NCBI RefSeq assembly: GCF_014633365.1
Contig: NC_068347.1
Location: forward strand, 23,086,433-23,150,432
Length of the DNA: 64,000 bases
Source of the DNA: Diospyros lotus
Lineage: Eukaryota > Streptophyta > Magnoliopsida > Ericales > Ebenaceae
Reading direction: 5' to 3'
Made by a program: the position numbers and the translations under genes. The notes below the pieces were generated by a model. The model did not search any database. It had not been told where the DNA came from and saw only the letters and a list, made by a program, of their open reading frames with translations. Shown here in pieces: positions 20,870 through 34,551 of this stretch. Numbering within the stretch: the stretch's first letter is position 1; each line of letters begins with the position of its first letter.

Positions 20870-22520
20870 ATTGCTCAAGTATGTCACTACACCCTAAGGG
20901 AGGGGTGAATTGTGTATTTTAAAAAATAAGATGAAATATACAAATTTTTACTTGAAATGAGGTTTTAGTGCAAGAAAATAGTAAATATAAAATGATATTT
21001 GCAAAACTTGCAAAAATCTAAAGTAATAATGAAATTAACACGAGATTTATAGTGGTTCGATTTAACTAACATACTCCACTACCTTAGTTACTTACTAAGG
21101 ATTTTCAAATTTACTAAAATCTCCTACTTAAACTCAAGTAGACTATTTAGCAATCAGTTAGGCAATATACAACTTCCAACTTGTACCCAATAGACTCTTT
21201 CGTAATACTACTAGGCAATATACAAAATCAATTACCCATTAGACTCTCAAAGATATAAACTATTAGTTAAAATGTCTCTCAAATGAAGATACAAAAGCTG
21301 AAACAGAATAATACAAATGATATTTATAGCCTTTTGAGAGAAAAATGAGAATAGAATCATTAATGAAAAGAATGAATACAATTGTAAACTCTTATTACTT
21401 TATTATCATCCATTAGTTTCTCCAGTGCATCATTGGGCTGGTATTTATTAGCTTATCTCAAATATTAAAGAAAACTAATCGTTAAAATTAGTTGTTAGAG
21501 ATTTTTAATGTCTACAAAAACTAGCCGGTAAAGAAATTTATGATGAAAAAGTAGACAAATTCAAAATATCGATCGATTATTGTTCAAGAATGTACATAGA
21601 TCGGTTAATAGGTTGGAGAAATTGATTGACTAACTTCAAAAGCGGGAGACTAGATCTGATGTAGTGACTATCGACCAATGGTGGTCGATAGCATACTATC
21701 ATTTGGTTGACATGCATATTAGGCTAGTCAACAACTTTTAAAGAAACAGTTGCTCGATTTATAAAGATGATCAACAGTTTGCTTGCCTTTAACATCCTAA
21801 ATAATGCATACGTAAAATGGTTGACATAAATGACAAAGCGATCAACAATTTTGACAGAAAGGATTTGTATATGATGGAAACATATTAAGACAAAAATTTC
21901 CTTTGGCATTATTTTGATTTCCTAAGGTAAAATATAATATTTTTCATCATTAAAACATCAAAAGTAAAATAATTTTGACACATTTCATACAACAATTCAT
22001 TTGATTTCAAAATAACTTTTCTTTGATGTCATAATATTGTTTTCCAAGATGAAATATTTCCCACAAAGAGTTTTATATTGAAAGGACATTTTGAATTTTT
22101 ATCTTTGGCATCAATGAAATATATAAAGGCTTTGAACAACAATATCATCAAAACTATTTTAGATATTTTACAAATTAATTTCACTAATCATTTTCAAATT
22201 GTAAAATAGTTTTTTATCATCAAAACAACACTAATCACTTTACACATTTGAATATATTATATTAAATACTGAATCATTTAGTGATAATTCAAAAATATTT
22301 TTGTACATAGTATAATGTGACTCAACTTAATTCTAGAGGTTTAATGTCTAGTAATTATCCTTAGGTTAGGATGTAGTTATAGCAATTATCCCATTAATTA
22401 CCACTTTAGGGATAAAGTAAATAATTCTCTAGATTAACTTTTTACTTTTTTTTTTAGAATTGACATAAATGCAATTATGCCCAATAATCTCACATTGAAT
22501 GCCAATAACATATATTTTAA
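20870..22520 (-). repeat. LTR-like repeat with CACCCTAAGGGAGGGGTGAATT edge
   Basis: The edge at about 20890 (ACCCTAAGGGAGGGGTGAATT) is the reverse complement of the TTCACCCTTCTTAAG and AACCCCCCCTCTTAAGG edges near 55360 and 57715. Such strings lie at the 3' end of a common group of plant LTRs. A following ATTTATAGTGGTTCGATT (about 21044) is also typical of those LTRs read backwards. The far edge could not be placed; 22520 is a guess. Confidence 0.4.
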
Positions 22521-22529
22521 TACATCACA

Positions 22530-24640
22530 ACTGTCAATAAATGCGACAATTAACAATTTACATATGAAATAAACCAAGTTTAAGAAAAAACCACTTGCCC
22601 TGATTCACTAAACCGTGCACTAAATTCGTCTTCTCAATTTGCATGTAAGCCTTGAACTAACACACTTGACCACCAAAAATTCTCCAAATTATTTTTCTAT
22701 AATTTTTCAAATATTTTCTCATTTTTTGTACCTTTCACTTTGTCCGCTTCCTTAGAATATGTGGTGTATAGCACATACCTTTATTAATTACCATCATCAA
22801 ATTTTCGATGGCCATTGAAAAGTTTCCAATTTAAACCTCTAGCATTTTTTCTTTTTTTGTTATTTTCTTTTCCTTTTTTTTGTCTCCCCGTAATTGGTTG
22901 GGAGTAACCCAAATGTCACTAAACTAGTTCAAACTTCCGGCATGCTTTGGTTTTCGATAAGACTCAAAACATTCCCAAATATCATTAGAAATCACTAAAA
23001 ATCTTCCTAATCTTTTCTTTGCACTTTGAGGAACAAAAAACCCTCTCATCATGTCTTTCAAATTACCCTTTAATTGGCTCGATTATGTGATTATTCTTTG
23101 ACAAACCCTTGTATTATTTATAAGCAAATCCTAGCCATTCACCTCTTCAAACCATTATATTGAGCCATTTTCTTGCCAATCAAGCTTGCCTAGGTCATCA
23201 TGGCCTATTTCTACAATTATTTGCAAATTATCTTATCACTTAAAAAAAGGGTTGGCATTGCAGTACAATAGACAACTTCTTATCGTGTTCATGCTGTAGT
23301 TTTCATTATTTGCACATTTAGAGCCAATAATTTTCATTGATTTCTCATAAGCTATTTTTCTCAAGTCTTATTTTGAGAATTTTTTTTAAGCCTAAATTAC
23401 TTTGTATTTATTTCTATCTTTAGAGAAGTTGCACTAGCCTAAAAAATTTTGAGAAATTATATTATGCCCCCATTTTGACAAATACCAAAATAACCTTGAG
23501 ATGAAAATCCAAATAATCAGAATGTCCTCAAGCTATTTTCTTTTAGAAAAATCATAATCTTTTATTTTTTTTCTAATTTTCTTAAAATCTCAACTATTTT
23601 ATGTTTGAAACTAATTGAATGAACCCAAATGAAAATAGGGTGAATATGAGTTTTCGATAAAATATAACAAACCCCATAAAATCATCTATTTTTTTCCATT
23701 CTTTCTTATTCAAGGGCTCGTTAGTTTAAAGTCATAAATGAGTTCGAAGATAGATTTCTAGTAAAATAAAATAACTCTATAAAATTTTTTTCTTCTTTTT
23801 TTAAGATATAATCAATTGAATCCAAAAACAAACACTTATGAATTTGAATGATTGAAACTATAATGACCAACGACAATGGTACTGGTGGTCAACTGACCAC
23901 TACCTATAGTAATCCTTTTATTTTTATTTTTTTGTGTTTTTCTTTCATTATAAAGAAAAAAATAAGAAGACCATTTTAAGGATCCAAAAATAATTAAGAA
24001 CCGTTTATTAACAACAAATAAAAGTAATTAATGATCATCAAACTTAGGGCGTAGGCATTAATTTTAAAAATATTAAAATAATCTATACAATTTAAGTAAA
24101 TTTCAAGAATAATTTTATAAATTTATCCAAAATATATAAATTTATTGCATGAATTTTATTTTCTTATTATAAGAAAATTTATATGTCACTATTTTCCTCT
24201 CTCCCCTCAATTCTCACCAGCATACAAAAAGTAAAAAAAAGAAAAAAAATTAACCTAAAATGATTTTGTCAAAAAAATTAAAATAGAATGAAGAACTCAT
24301 GTTTTGTCTCACTCAAGTTCCTAAACCTTAATACAAGATATCATTTAGTTTGCTCGTATGAGCATGATGTAATAGTAAAATACTTAAATTTTATATAAAA
24401 TATCGAGATTCGAATTAATGCGGAGATTTAAAATATAAAATTATTGTTAGAAGATAACAATAAAGTTGAAAGATAAATTTCATATGAATTATATCAAATA
24501 TCTATCTTTAAATATATATAAATTCTATCTACGTCTAGATTTATTCAAAGATTTATTCAAACATGTGTCAAATGAGAAGTTCAGAAATTAGTATTGCAAA
24601 GCTCAAATACCTCATGTCAATAAAAAAAAAAAAAATCGTT
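22530..24640. other. AT-rich intergenic DNA, no gene seen
   Basis: Long poly-A and poly-T tracts and no readable frame. A stretch near 24350-24420 (GAGATTCGAATT) faintly recalls a tRNA-type B box but is not a tRNA gene. Confidence 0.5.
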
Positions 24641-24909
24641 TAATTTAAAGATGAGATGAGATCAGAGAGAACAGAAATTAACACTAATACACCACAAATA
24701 CCAATTCTTCTCATTTATTCCAATCCAAGAACAGTTCCTTCCAAGTTCCAAATCCAATCGGCGACGAACCAAACTCGGCGGTTTGGGCGTAGGGCTTCCA
24801 ATCGGGGACTCGGATGCAGGGGAAAATTGCTCGGTGTGAAAGCGACAGCTTCTACATGCAGCAATAAGCGGCGCCCGCCTTTTAACAGAGCCTCTCCCTC
24901 AGCCAAACC

Positions 24910-24912
<3 letters not shown>

Positions 24913-24942
<30 letters not shown>
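24913..24942 (+). repeat. CT microsatellite in the OTU gene leader
   Basis: About 15 CT units, roughly 900 bases upstream of the OTU start codon. Pyrimidine runs are common near plant transcription starts and in 5' leaders, and the surrounding DNA (24700-25120) is GC-richer than the intergenic stretch to its left, so the OTU transcript probably starts near here. The leader intron would end at about 25810 (GATCAG). Confidence 0.45.
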
Positions 24943-24944
<2 letters not shown>

Positions 24945-25828
24945 CGACACAGATACGAAGAAGGATCGAACAAGAAAGCAAGCAAATTGAGTGTCTGTTT
25001 CTCCTCTTTCTCTTTATACTGTTGTTATTTTTGCACTTGTCTTTACTTCAAAGCAATTCGTTTCTTTGTGCGGGCTACAACACAGATCTGCGCCTTCCTT
25101 TCAACATTTCTCATCTGTAAAATTTCTGGTGGTATTGTTCTTATCCGCGTGTCGTCCTCCTTTCTCAATTATAGGTTACATTTTTGCTACTTGTGTAAGG
25201 GTTAGTGTTTTTTGGGGCTCCTTGTCGGATTTCTTCACCGGAAATGTTGTAATTTTGATCTTTCTTTTGTTTTCACGGAGCTGTATGATAATTTGGGTGG
25301 GCTTTTGGGCGTAATCTGGTTCTGCTCTCTTGTTCTATTTTAATCTGAATTGGTTCTTTAATTTTCCCATTCACTCTTTCGCCCTGAAACTTTTGTAATA
25401 TCCGTGTAGTTTGTTTATCCCTTGATAGTTTGTACGTGTTGGGGGCATTGCCTCATAGGTTTAGTTGGTTTGGCAGATCTGTTTCGTTCACGAAGTTTGA
25501 TTTCTCAAATCCCAGAGTTTCCTGTTTTCTGTTCTTTGCTTTCCCTTTTTTCTTAATTTAATCATAGTCTAATTACAAGCGCTTTTCCCATTTAACATTC
25601 TTAGTTCGACCATTAAAATTTCATTTTCCCACAAGTGCGTTTCCTGTTTTAGTTAGACCATGAGGGCAGGCATTTGCATCAGTTAAGGTTGTTTTGCCTT
25701 CTGGTGTGCTTCTCTTGAGATATCCCAGTGGTGGGAGCTTTGTGCATTTGGCTGATCCTTTTATCTATATGAGATTATTAAGTTGCAAAATGGATTGCAT
25801 GTTTGATCAGGTACATAGTATTTCTATC

Positions 25829-28800
25829 ATGGAAGGTACTGTAGTTAGGAGGGTGATTCCGTCAGATAACAGCTGCCTGTTCAATGCTGTTGGGTACAGC
25901 TCTCCAAATTCTAAAAATGCATGCTTTTTCAATAATTAAATTGGGATTTTAAACTGTTTCCTTGTTATTCCTTCACTTGCAGGTATGTTATGGATCATGA
26001 CAAAACTAAAGCTCCTGAATTGAGACAGGTAATAACCCCACAATGCATGTATCTAGAGCTAACTTTTAATACATGACATTTCACCCATTTAACATTTTTT
26101 CTGTTGGCATCTGAGATCCTGTATTGAGAAGTTGGTGCCAATGAACTGAAAACTACTGCCAGACCCATTCTGGACTTGTTATGTCAACTTGCCTTTATGT
26201 GATAACTACTCTTTTTTTTTATATATGGCATGATTTTTCCACATTTATTACTGAAAATGTCAAAGAACTAAAACAACATGCCAGATTTGACAACTGTATC
26301 CATGTCATTGTTGTAATTATTTCTCTATGCAAATTGCGCCTATATGGACCCTGTTTATTACTTTACCATCTAACATACTTTTCTTAGAACTTGAATATTC
26401 AATTATTCTGTTTGTAAACCAACTGGATTATTCGGAGTATATCTTGGATTTTCTGCATGGCTTATCTTTGCTTGTAGAAACAGGTAAACTACAAATAGAA
26501 TTCTTGGTGAAGTTTGATGAGATTTTTAAAATGAATAATAGGAAGGAATCATCAGAAATTCAAGCTAGTGATGTATACAGTCAAGGGGCGAAACATCATT
26601 TTTTTTTTCTATTAAAATGACCAAATCATTTTTGTTTCTTAGGAGATCAACATGTAGTGATAGTAGAAAATCAAAACTCTAAGGAGCTCTTTAGTTGTTG
26701 AAAACAGTTCCAAATTTCTGGAAACTACTCCATATAAAATAAAAAATTAGAAAACTTGTTCAAATACAAAAAAAATTCCAAATAGAAATGGACTTTCCAA
26801 AATTAAACTGAACTTGGAAAACTTCTGAAAATAGATTTCTAAATTTTCCTTACTAATTTGGAGATTTCAAAAATGCGGTTCTTCACAAAATTTTCCCAAA
26901 ATCATCTCCATCTCCTTGTCCTTCTCTAACACAAGTTACACAAAAGAAAAAATCTCTCTCTTTTTTGAACATATATTCCAATTTTCTAGATTGGAAATTA
27001 GTTTCTGTACTTTAACATTTGGAAAAATGAAAAGTAGAAAATTTTATAAAAAATTGGAGATTGAAAACTAGAAATCATTTTCCATAACTGAACAACCTCT
27101 AATGTTCTAATCTAGACATATTGAAACTTACAAAACTTTATGGAACATTATACATCCATATTTACTTTTCTATTAAAAAATATTTGAGAACAAATGAGAT
27201 CTTGAATTATTTTCAGAGAGAGGTAAAAAAAACTGATTATGAACATAATTAAAGTCCTTTGTCCTCTTGCTTTGATATTATAAATAACTTATTTTCATAG
27301 ATATTATAACCGGTGCATTATTTTTTCCTACTCTGTTACTTGAATCTATCATTTTTTATGAGCTCCTTTCCTCATTAACTATTTAACCTTTTCTCTTTGA
27401 GTATTTTATATTCATTAACTTTATCCAACCTTATTCATGTTTTTCTTAAGTGAAAAAAAGAAATTGTAAATGTTTGTACAATAATTTCCTGAATTTTAGA
27501 AACAGCTTGACCTTCGGTTATTATTATTTCTGATTATTTGGTAAATTTAATTTTATTAGAACCTACATTTTATTTTGTGCTTGATAAGATTGATTTGTCT
27601 GAATTACTTTCAAATTAATTATTTTTTTGATAAGATTTTATCATTGAACTTGCATGATATTTATATAGTTTTAGGTTTTGTTTCCAGAATTTTCTTATGT
27701 TTCCAATATTTTTAGTCATTTTCTTTATGTGTATGTTTATACATAACATATGTTCACATGATACCTGTTTGTAATGGCATCCACCTTTTCTACCTTATAC
27801 GCTGAATCAATGCAATACTGTTTCCTTCTGTTGCTTAGGTTTGTATTTTCCTACCCCTTTTTGGCTTTTGTAGGTTATAGCTGCAACAGTGGCTAGTGAT
27901 CCGGCACAATACTCCAAAGCATTCCTAGGAAAGCCAAATGAAGAATATTGTGCTTGGATCCTTGACCCAGAGAAGTGGGGGGGTGCGTTTCAACTTGTAT
28001 CTTATTGATCGGAGTTCATTATATAATTTATCAAAACATATGTGGACTTCCTCAGTAGTGCTTGCCTTCTGTGTCTTGCTCAATCTTTCATATAACTGTT
28101 ATGGAAATCACTGGTTTCGCTGTGACTATTTTCTTTTCACCTCAAAAAGTGACAGCTAGCTATATGCATAAATCATTAATATATGTGTGTTTTCATGTAT
28201 ATATATGTGTATGTCTATGTATGTGTCTGTGTGTATATGTGTTGGAATATCAAATCAAAAAGTTTGAATACAGATAAGACCAAGAGATAAGGTTGGTTGG
28301 AGATAAATTTGAATATGGATGAGACCAAGAGATAAGGTTGGTTGGAGATAAGGGAAGATTCAAAAAATTAAACTGATAAAGAGTTACTCCTAAGAAAAAG
28401 GAGGCAGTTGATTTCAAGTGATAAGTCCAGCTTTAGTGATAAACTTTATCCTTTAAAGATACTCAATTTTCCTATTTTTTAGGAGATGTTGTAGAAGAAT
28501 TCTTGTATATATACCCCATTTGTATACTCTTCTTTTCTTTGTTATGGCTATGCATATCATAGTGCTACCATATCGCCTAATTCAAGCATTTAGAAGAGGG
28601 GGTGTGAAGGTATTTTGTTCTCCTGTTTTGATTCTTTTCAACATGTGTTATAAAAACTGCTGAATTTGTGGAGTGACAGCCGCATTATAAGATTCCTTCT
28701 GCTACTATGATGTGAACATGCTTTCACGGTTTGAATATGAGATTTATTAGTTGATACTTGTGATAGAACAATATATTTCCATTCATGGTTGAATGGTATG

Positions 28801-31800
28801 CACAACCTTTATATATATATATATATGAACTTAGACTACTAAAAAAGGAAACAATATATCCTACATATATTCTATATATATCCTACATATATTCTATGTA
28901 TCTCAAGATATATAGTTACTGTATCATAGATACTATATACAAATCATATCTTAACACTCCTTTTCAAGCTGGAGCATAGATGTTGAACATGCCTAGTTTG
29001 GTGCATATGTAGCTCACACGAAGACTTTTGAGAGACTTAGTGAACAAATAAGCTAATTAATCATGAGAACCCACAAAGGCTGTGACAATATCTCTAGAAA
29101 GCAACTTTTATCCGATAAAGTGATAGTCAATTTCAATGTGTTTGGTTTTTTCATTGAACACGAGGTTAGAGGCAATATATATTGCAACCTGATCATCACA
29201 CATTAATTGCATAGACTTGATCTGAATTGCTTCCAACTCCCCAACTAGTTGTTTCAACCATATCAACTCACATGTTTCTATGGCCATAGCTTTTATATTC
29301 AGCCTTTGCGCTAGATCTGGTGGCAATGCTTTGTTTCTTACCTTTCCTAGAGACTAGGTTGCCATCAATAGATACACAATATCCCGATGTCAATGCTTTT
29401 ATATTCAGCCTCTGCCCAATCAGTGTCGGTGTACCCCACAATTTGACTATGACCATGATCCTTATACAATATACCATGACCATGGGCATCTTTAATATAT
29501 CGAAAGATATAGATCATTGCGTCCTAGTGGTTGTCACAAGATGAATCCAAAAATTAACTTACTATACTAACAACAAATGAAATATTAGGACAAGTAACTG
29601 TAAGGTAGTTGAGTTTGCCAACTAATCGATGATAGTGCCTAGGGTCAGAAATTGGCTTCCCCTGTCCTGATAACAACTTGATATTTTGATCTGTAGGAGT
29701 ATCTAATGGCTTGCATCCGAGCATCCCTATTTCTTCAAGCATATCCAATGCACATTTTCTTTGAGAGATGTAGATACCAGTCTTTGATCGTGCCTTTCAA
29801 TACTCAAAAAATATTTCATGTGATTCATATCCTTGGTTTGAAAGTGTTGCTGGAGATGAGTTTTCACTTAGTGATGCCCAAATCATCATCCCCAGTGATA
29901 ACAATGCCGTCCGTATACACCACTAGAAGAATGTGACAATTAGATTTGGAGTGATAAAAAACTGAATGATCAACTCCACTTTAACTTAACCGAAACTTCA
30001 TGACAACTAAACTAAACCTTCCAAATGAAGTTCAAGGAGATTGTTTAAGGCCATAAAGGGATTTCTGTAAATGACATACCTGCTCAGACTCCCCTTGAGC
30101 AATAAAGCTAGGGGCCAGTTGAGAAAGGCATTCTTGATATTGAGTTGATGGAAAGGCTAGTTGTACTTGGTAGCTAAAGACAGGAACAACTGAATAGATG
30201 AGATGTTGGCCCTAAGAGAAAGGTGCCCTCATAGTCAAGCCCAAAAATCTGAGTGTAGCATTTAGCAACAAGTTAGGCCTTAAGATGATCGACACAACTA
30301 TTGGGTCCAACCTTGATAGTATAAATCTGGCGACAACCAATAGTGGACTTACCTAGAGGAAGAGGTACTAAGTCCCAAGTCCCATTAGAATGTAAGGTAG
30401 ACATTTCTTCAACCATTACATCGTGCCACCCTGGATGAGAAAGAGCCTATGTAACATTGTTAGGAATAGAAACCAAAGACAAAGAAGAAACAAAGACATG
30501 ATAGCTTGGGGACAATGAGTGATAACTAATAAAGTTTGAGGTGGGATGTTAGGTAATACAACGATGAGTACCTCTAAGAAGGGCAATGGGTAGGTTAAGA
30601 TAGGAAAGGAACCAGAGGAGGCAGGCTAATTGGCATGGAGGGTGAAGGCAATGGTCCATTAAGATTAGCTGCAATCTCCGTGGATGCATCATGCATCTAT
30701 TATTGGCTTTGTTGATGGGTCCACAAGTTGAGAATGACGTTGGTATGTTTGAAGATCTAGGCAATCGAGCTGAGAGGAGGAGGAAGATGGAGATGAAAGA
30801 TAAAAAAGGGGGAATAGGTAGTGGTAAACTAACGAACACCGTCTCAGAGATTTAATGGATTGAGGGAAGGGGTGGACTCAAAGAAAGTGACCTCAACAAA
30901 GATAACATATCAAGACAACTCAGGGGAGTAACATCGATATCCTTTTTAAATATGAGAATAACCAAGGAAAACACACTTAAGAGATCAAGTAGACAAGTTA
31001 TCACAGTTAGGAGCAAGTTGATGGACAAAATAGGTACACCCAAGTAGTGGAAAATAATATAAGTTAGATTGAGGAAAAAGGATATAATGAGGGATTTGGT
31101 TGGCAAGGACAAAGGATGGCATCTGATTAATGAGATAACATGTCGTCCAAACAGCATCAACCTAATATTGAAAGGGAATATGCATCAGTAGGAGCAGCAT
31201 GCGTGTATTCTCAATGTGATGATGATTCTTCCATTCAACAACCCCATTTTGCTTTTGGGGAAGGGGGGGTAGGACAAGAAGTTTGGTGAAGAATCCCTTT
31301 AGATGCCATGTATGATTAAAAGGGGGCAGATGGGTATCGAGTGCATTATCACTACGAAGGGAATGAAGGGTCACATTAAATTGGGTGGAAATTTCAGCAC
31401 AAAAAAGTAGTGAAGGTGAAAAATAACTTAGATCGATTTTTCATTAGATATACCCTAGTAGTTCGTGAAAAATCATCAATAAAGGTAATAAAATAATGAA
31501 ACCCTTGTTTTGAAGAAACATGACTAGGCCCCTAAACATCAAAATGAACAAGTAAAAAAGGAGAGCTAACACACTTATTGACTCGATTGAGAAAGTGACT
31601 ACGACTGTGTTTATCAAGTTGACATGACCCACACTCTAATTATGAAAGATTGGACAAATATGGTACCATCTTCTTCAAACTGCAAAGAGATGGGTGCCCT
31701 AGACGAACATGATCTTGTAGCGGTGAAGTAGTAGTAGTGCAAATTACAGGTGGAGTAGATGGAGACAAGTGGTATAATCCTCAAGATTCACGACTTATGC

Positions 31801-34513
31801 CAATCATCCTTTTGGTCCTTCGATCCTAGATAGAATTAGACAAAAAGGTTATGGAGTAGTATAAGTTGACACATTTTGGTAAATGCAAAATAGATGACAA
31901 GGGCAATGTAGGAAGGGGTTTTGCACTCCCAATACTCTTCATTGAGGCTTGGGAACCATTAGCTAGTGTAACAATAGGTAAAGACCTCGAGCTATGGATA
32001 CTAGAAACAGAGAAATATTACTAGATATGTTGTCGGTAGCACCTGAATAAAAAATCCATGGGTCGAGAGAAGAGGATTGGGTGAAATAGACTATGGGATT
32101 ACTAGTGTGGGCAAACGATGCAATAGATAAAGTAGCTTATTGTGCAACGTGGAACTAAAAGAACTGAGCGCACTCTTCTTTTGAGATAATCACTGAAGGG
32201 GAGCCACTGGTTTTATCGTGGGCACCATTGGTAGAACTTGGATCTCTGAACTGTCACTAACAACTTGAGTTGTGTTGGTTGTGCGAGGTGGTGACCATGA
32301 AGGTCGTAACAAGTGTCCTTGACGTGACTAATATGATTACAGTAGGTACATTGGGACTGAGATTGACCACATCCACCACGAAGACGACCCCCTCCATTAC
32401 CTTTGCGATTAAAATGGGATCCAATTTGAGTTGTGGCAAGAGTAGACTGTTCTCCAGGGATTGAACCACCACGATCAACAATCGAGGAAGAAGTGCGAAG
32501 TAATCTGGCAAAGACCTTCGTCAAGGGCATAAGAGAGGTACTCCCTAGAATTTATGTTTTGATAGGCTGAAGCTTTGAACTAACGCCTTGAAGGCAGAGA
32601 GCAGTAAACATCTGATTCTGCTGCTCTTGTTGCTTTTTGATATTTGCATCAAATGGCATGAACTCATTAAATTCAGTAATCGTGGAACTTATCCAAATGT
32701 CATGTTTGACTCATTCTGTTGCAGATGAAATAATGCACCAATAACATCATATATACAAGTTATGTCACTAGCATACAACTCACAAACACGATTCCAGAGG
32801 GCAATGCATGCACGAAGAGTGCAAAAAATGGGCATTAAGTTCAATTGTCTACCACAACAAACATAATAATTGGGCATCCACTTTTGTCCATGTTGGTTGA
32901 TGGTTTGTAGGAATATCAACAACTATCTTAGTCAATTGATCCTTGAGTCTTTGACCAAGAAAATATATGTCTCAAGCAGAAGACTAGGTGGAATAATTTT
33001 GGCCATTTAGTTTTTCCATGGTAATAATAGGTGTCTCGAAAAAATGCGGGACAGTAATGGTGACTAGGATCTCGGTGACTGGGTTGGTCTTGGCTACCAT
33101 GGATGGAGATTAGATTTGAGATGCGTGAAAGATAGTTGGTGACAAGGATATTGCGCAAGACAGTAGGATTTGGGTCAGCGGATCTGACTTGTCAGAATCT
33201 GGGTTGGATCTGGGTCACTGGAATTGGGGTTGGATTAGGTTGCTGGAATTTGGGTTGCTAGGACGACGAGCTTGAGTAGATTGGTTGTGCGATGAAGGGT
33301 GGTTGGTTACAAACGATGATTCAGATTCGTCGAGGATGACTGACAATTGGCAATCTGACATGGTGACGACAACTGGTGAGGGCGACTGGCAATCAGCAAG
33401 GATGATTGGTTGTTGAAGAGACTAACCATGCAATCTTGGTGAGGCATGCGAGGATGGTCGGTGGTAGGGACAAAGCCAATGACAGGCAATGCTGGCGGCA
33501 GTTGCAAGGGTCGACAATTGAGATAGGGCTGACGACGGTTGGACGGTGGCTTCTGTTGCATCTAACCTAACTTAACTAGGGTTAGGGCTAGGGTTATGGC
33601 TCTGATACCCTATGGTAGAACAATGTATTTCCATTCACTGTTGAATGGTATTTACAGCCTTTATATACATGAACTTAAACTATTAAAAGAGGAAATAATA
33701 TATCCTACATTTATTCTATATATCTCAAGATATGTGGTTACTATATTGTAGAGATACTATTATATAAATCATATCTTAACAAGATATATGGTTTCTATAT
33801 TGTAGAGATACTATATAAAAATCATATCTTAACAATACTAATACCCTGCCAATCCAAATGAATATTGGAATCATCAAGTTTGAATTTAGATATATAACAT
33901 TCCCTGTGTATTTGAGGAACCATTCTACCTAAATCAAGTAGATTTTTTTTTATTATTTTTGAGGACAATAAAAAAGAGCTATGATTTTTAAAGCAACTTA
34001 CAATGAAAATGAATAATTACCTTTTTCTTGTGACTCATTTAACTTTTGTGAACTTTGTGCTGTGTATACACATTTTGCCTTGACTTGTATTTTTTTGTTT
34101 ATCACACTATTTAGCTATTGTGGACATCAAGGTTGAATTTTGATATTAACATACCTTATGTATTTAAGTAATCATTTCACCTAAAATCATATAGAAATGA
34201 ATTAGGTCAACAGTTTGGTATGTCCCAACTTTTGTAAGATCATAAATGCACAGCCGTGATCTCTTATGTTTGTGTGGAGATTGCACTCTTATTATGGTGT
34301 TTCACATTCCTGCATCTATTTGCTCCATTGTTGGATGCCCCTGTTCTGGTGTATGTTGATAACATTAGCAGTTTGGCTGTGAACAAATAACTATCAAAGC
34401 AAATACATACGGAATGGTTTTTCAGTTTGCAACACAGACATGTATTTTTGTGGCTTCTTTTTTCTACGAAATCACCAACAGTAAAGAAACAAAGAGAAAG
34501 AGAGGCTCCGGTT

Positions 34514-34551
<38 letters not shown>

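Larger units (their letters stand above)
28759..33834 (-). mobile_element. Complete copia retrotransposon antisense in OTU intron 3
   Basis: Direct LTRs at 28759-28956 (3') and 33611-33834 (5') share TTTCCATTCA, GTTGAATGGTAT, ATATCCTACAT and AATCATATCTTAACA. A 5 bp target duplication ATACT flanks both sides (28754-28758 and 33835-33839). On the minus strand the 5' LTR is followed by GGTATCAGAGCCATAACC (about 33589-33606), an initiator-methionine tRNA primer binding site, and the 3' LTR is preceded by the purine tract GAAAAGGAG (28957-28965). The 5' LTR has an internal tandem duplication of about 52 bp ending AATCATATCTTAACA twice. Coding remnants run gag, integrase, RT, RNase H with many frameshifts. 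Orientation opposite to the host gene is usual for retroelements tolerated in introns. Confidence 0.9.

Noticed and set aside
24656..25120. 154-codon open frame upstream of the OTU gene
   Set aside because: It runs through the CT microsatellite, has Ser-Leu low-complexity content from that repeat, and lies in the expected leader. No protein family resemblance.
25694..25828. Extended N terminus of the OTU protein from an upstream ATG
   Set aside because: The extra residues are not seen in relatives, and a splice acceptor (GATCAG) at about 25810 lies between this ATG and the accepted start.
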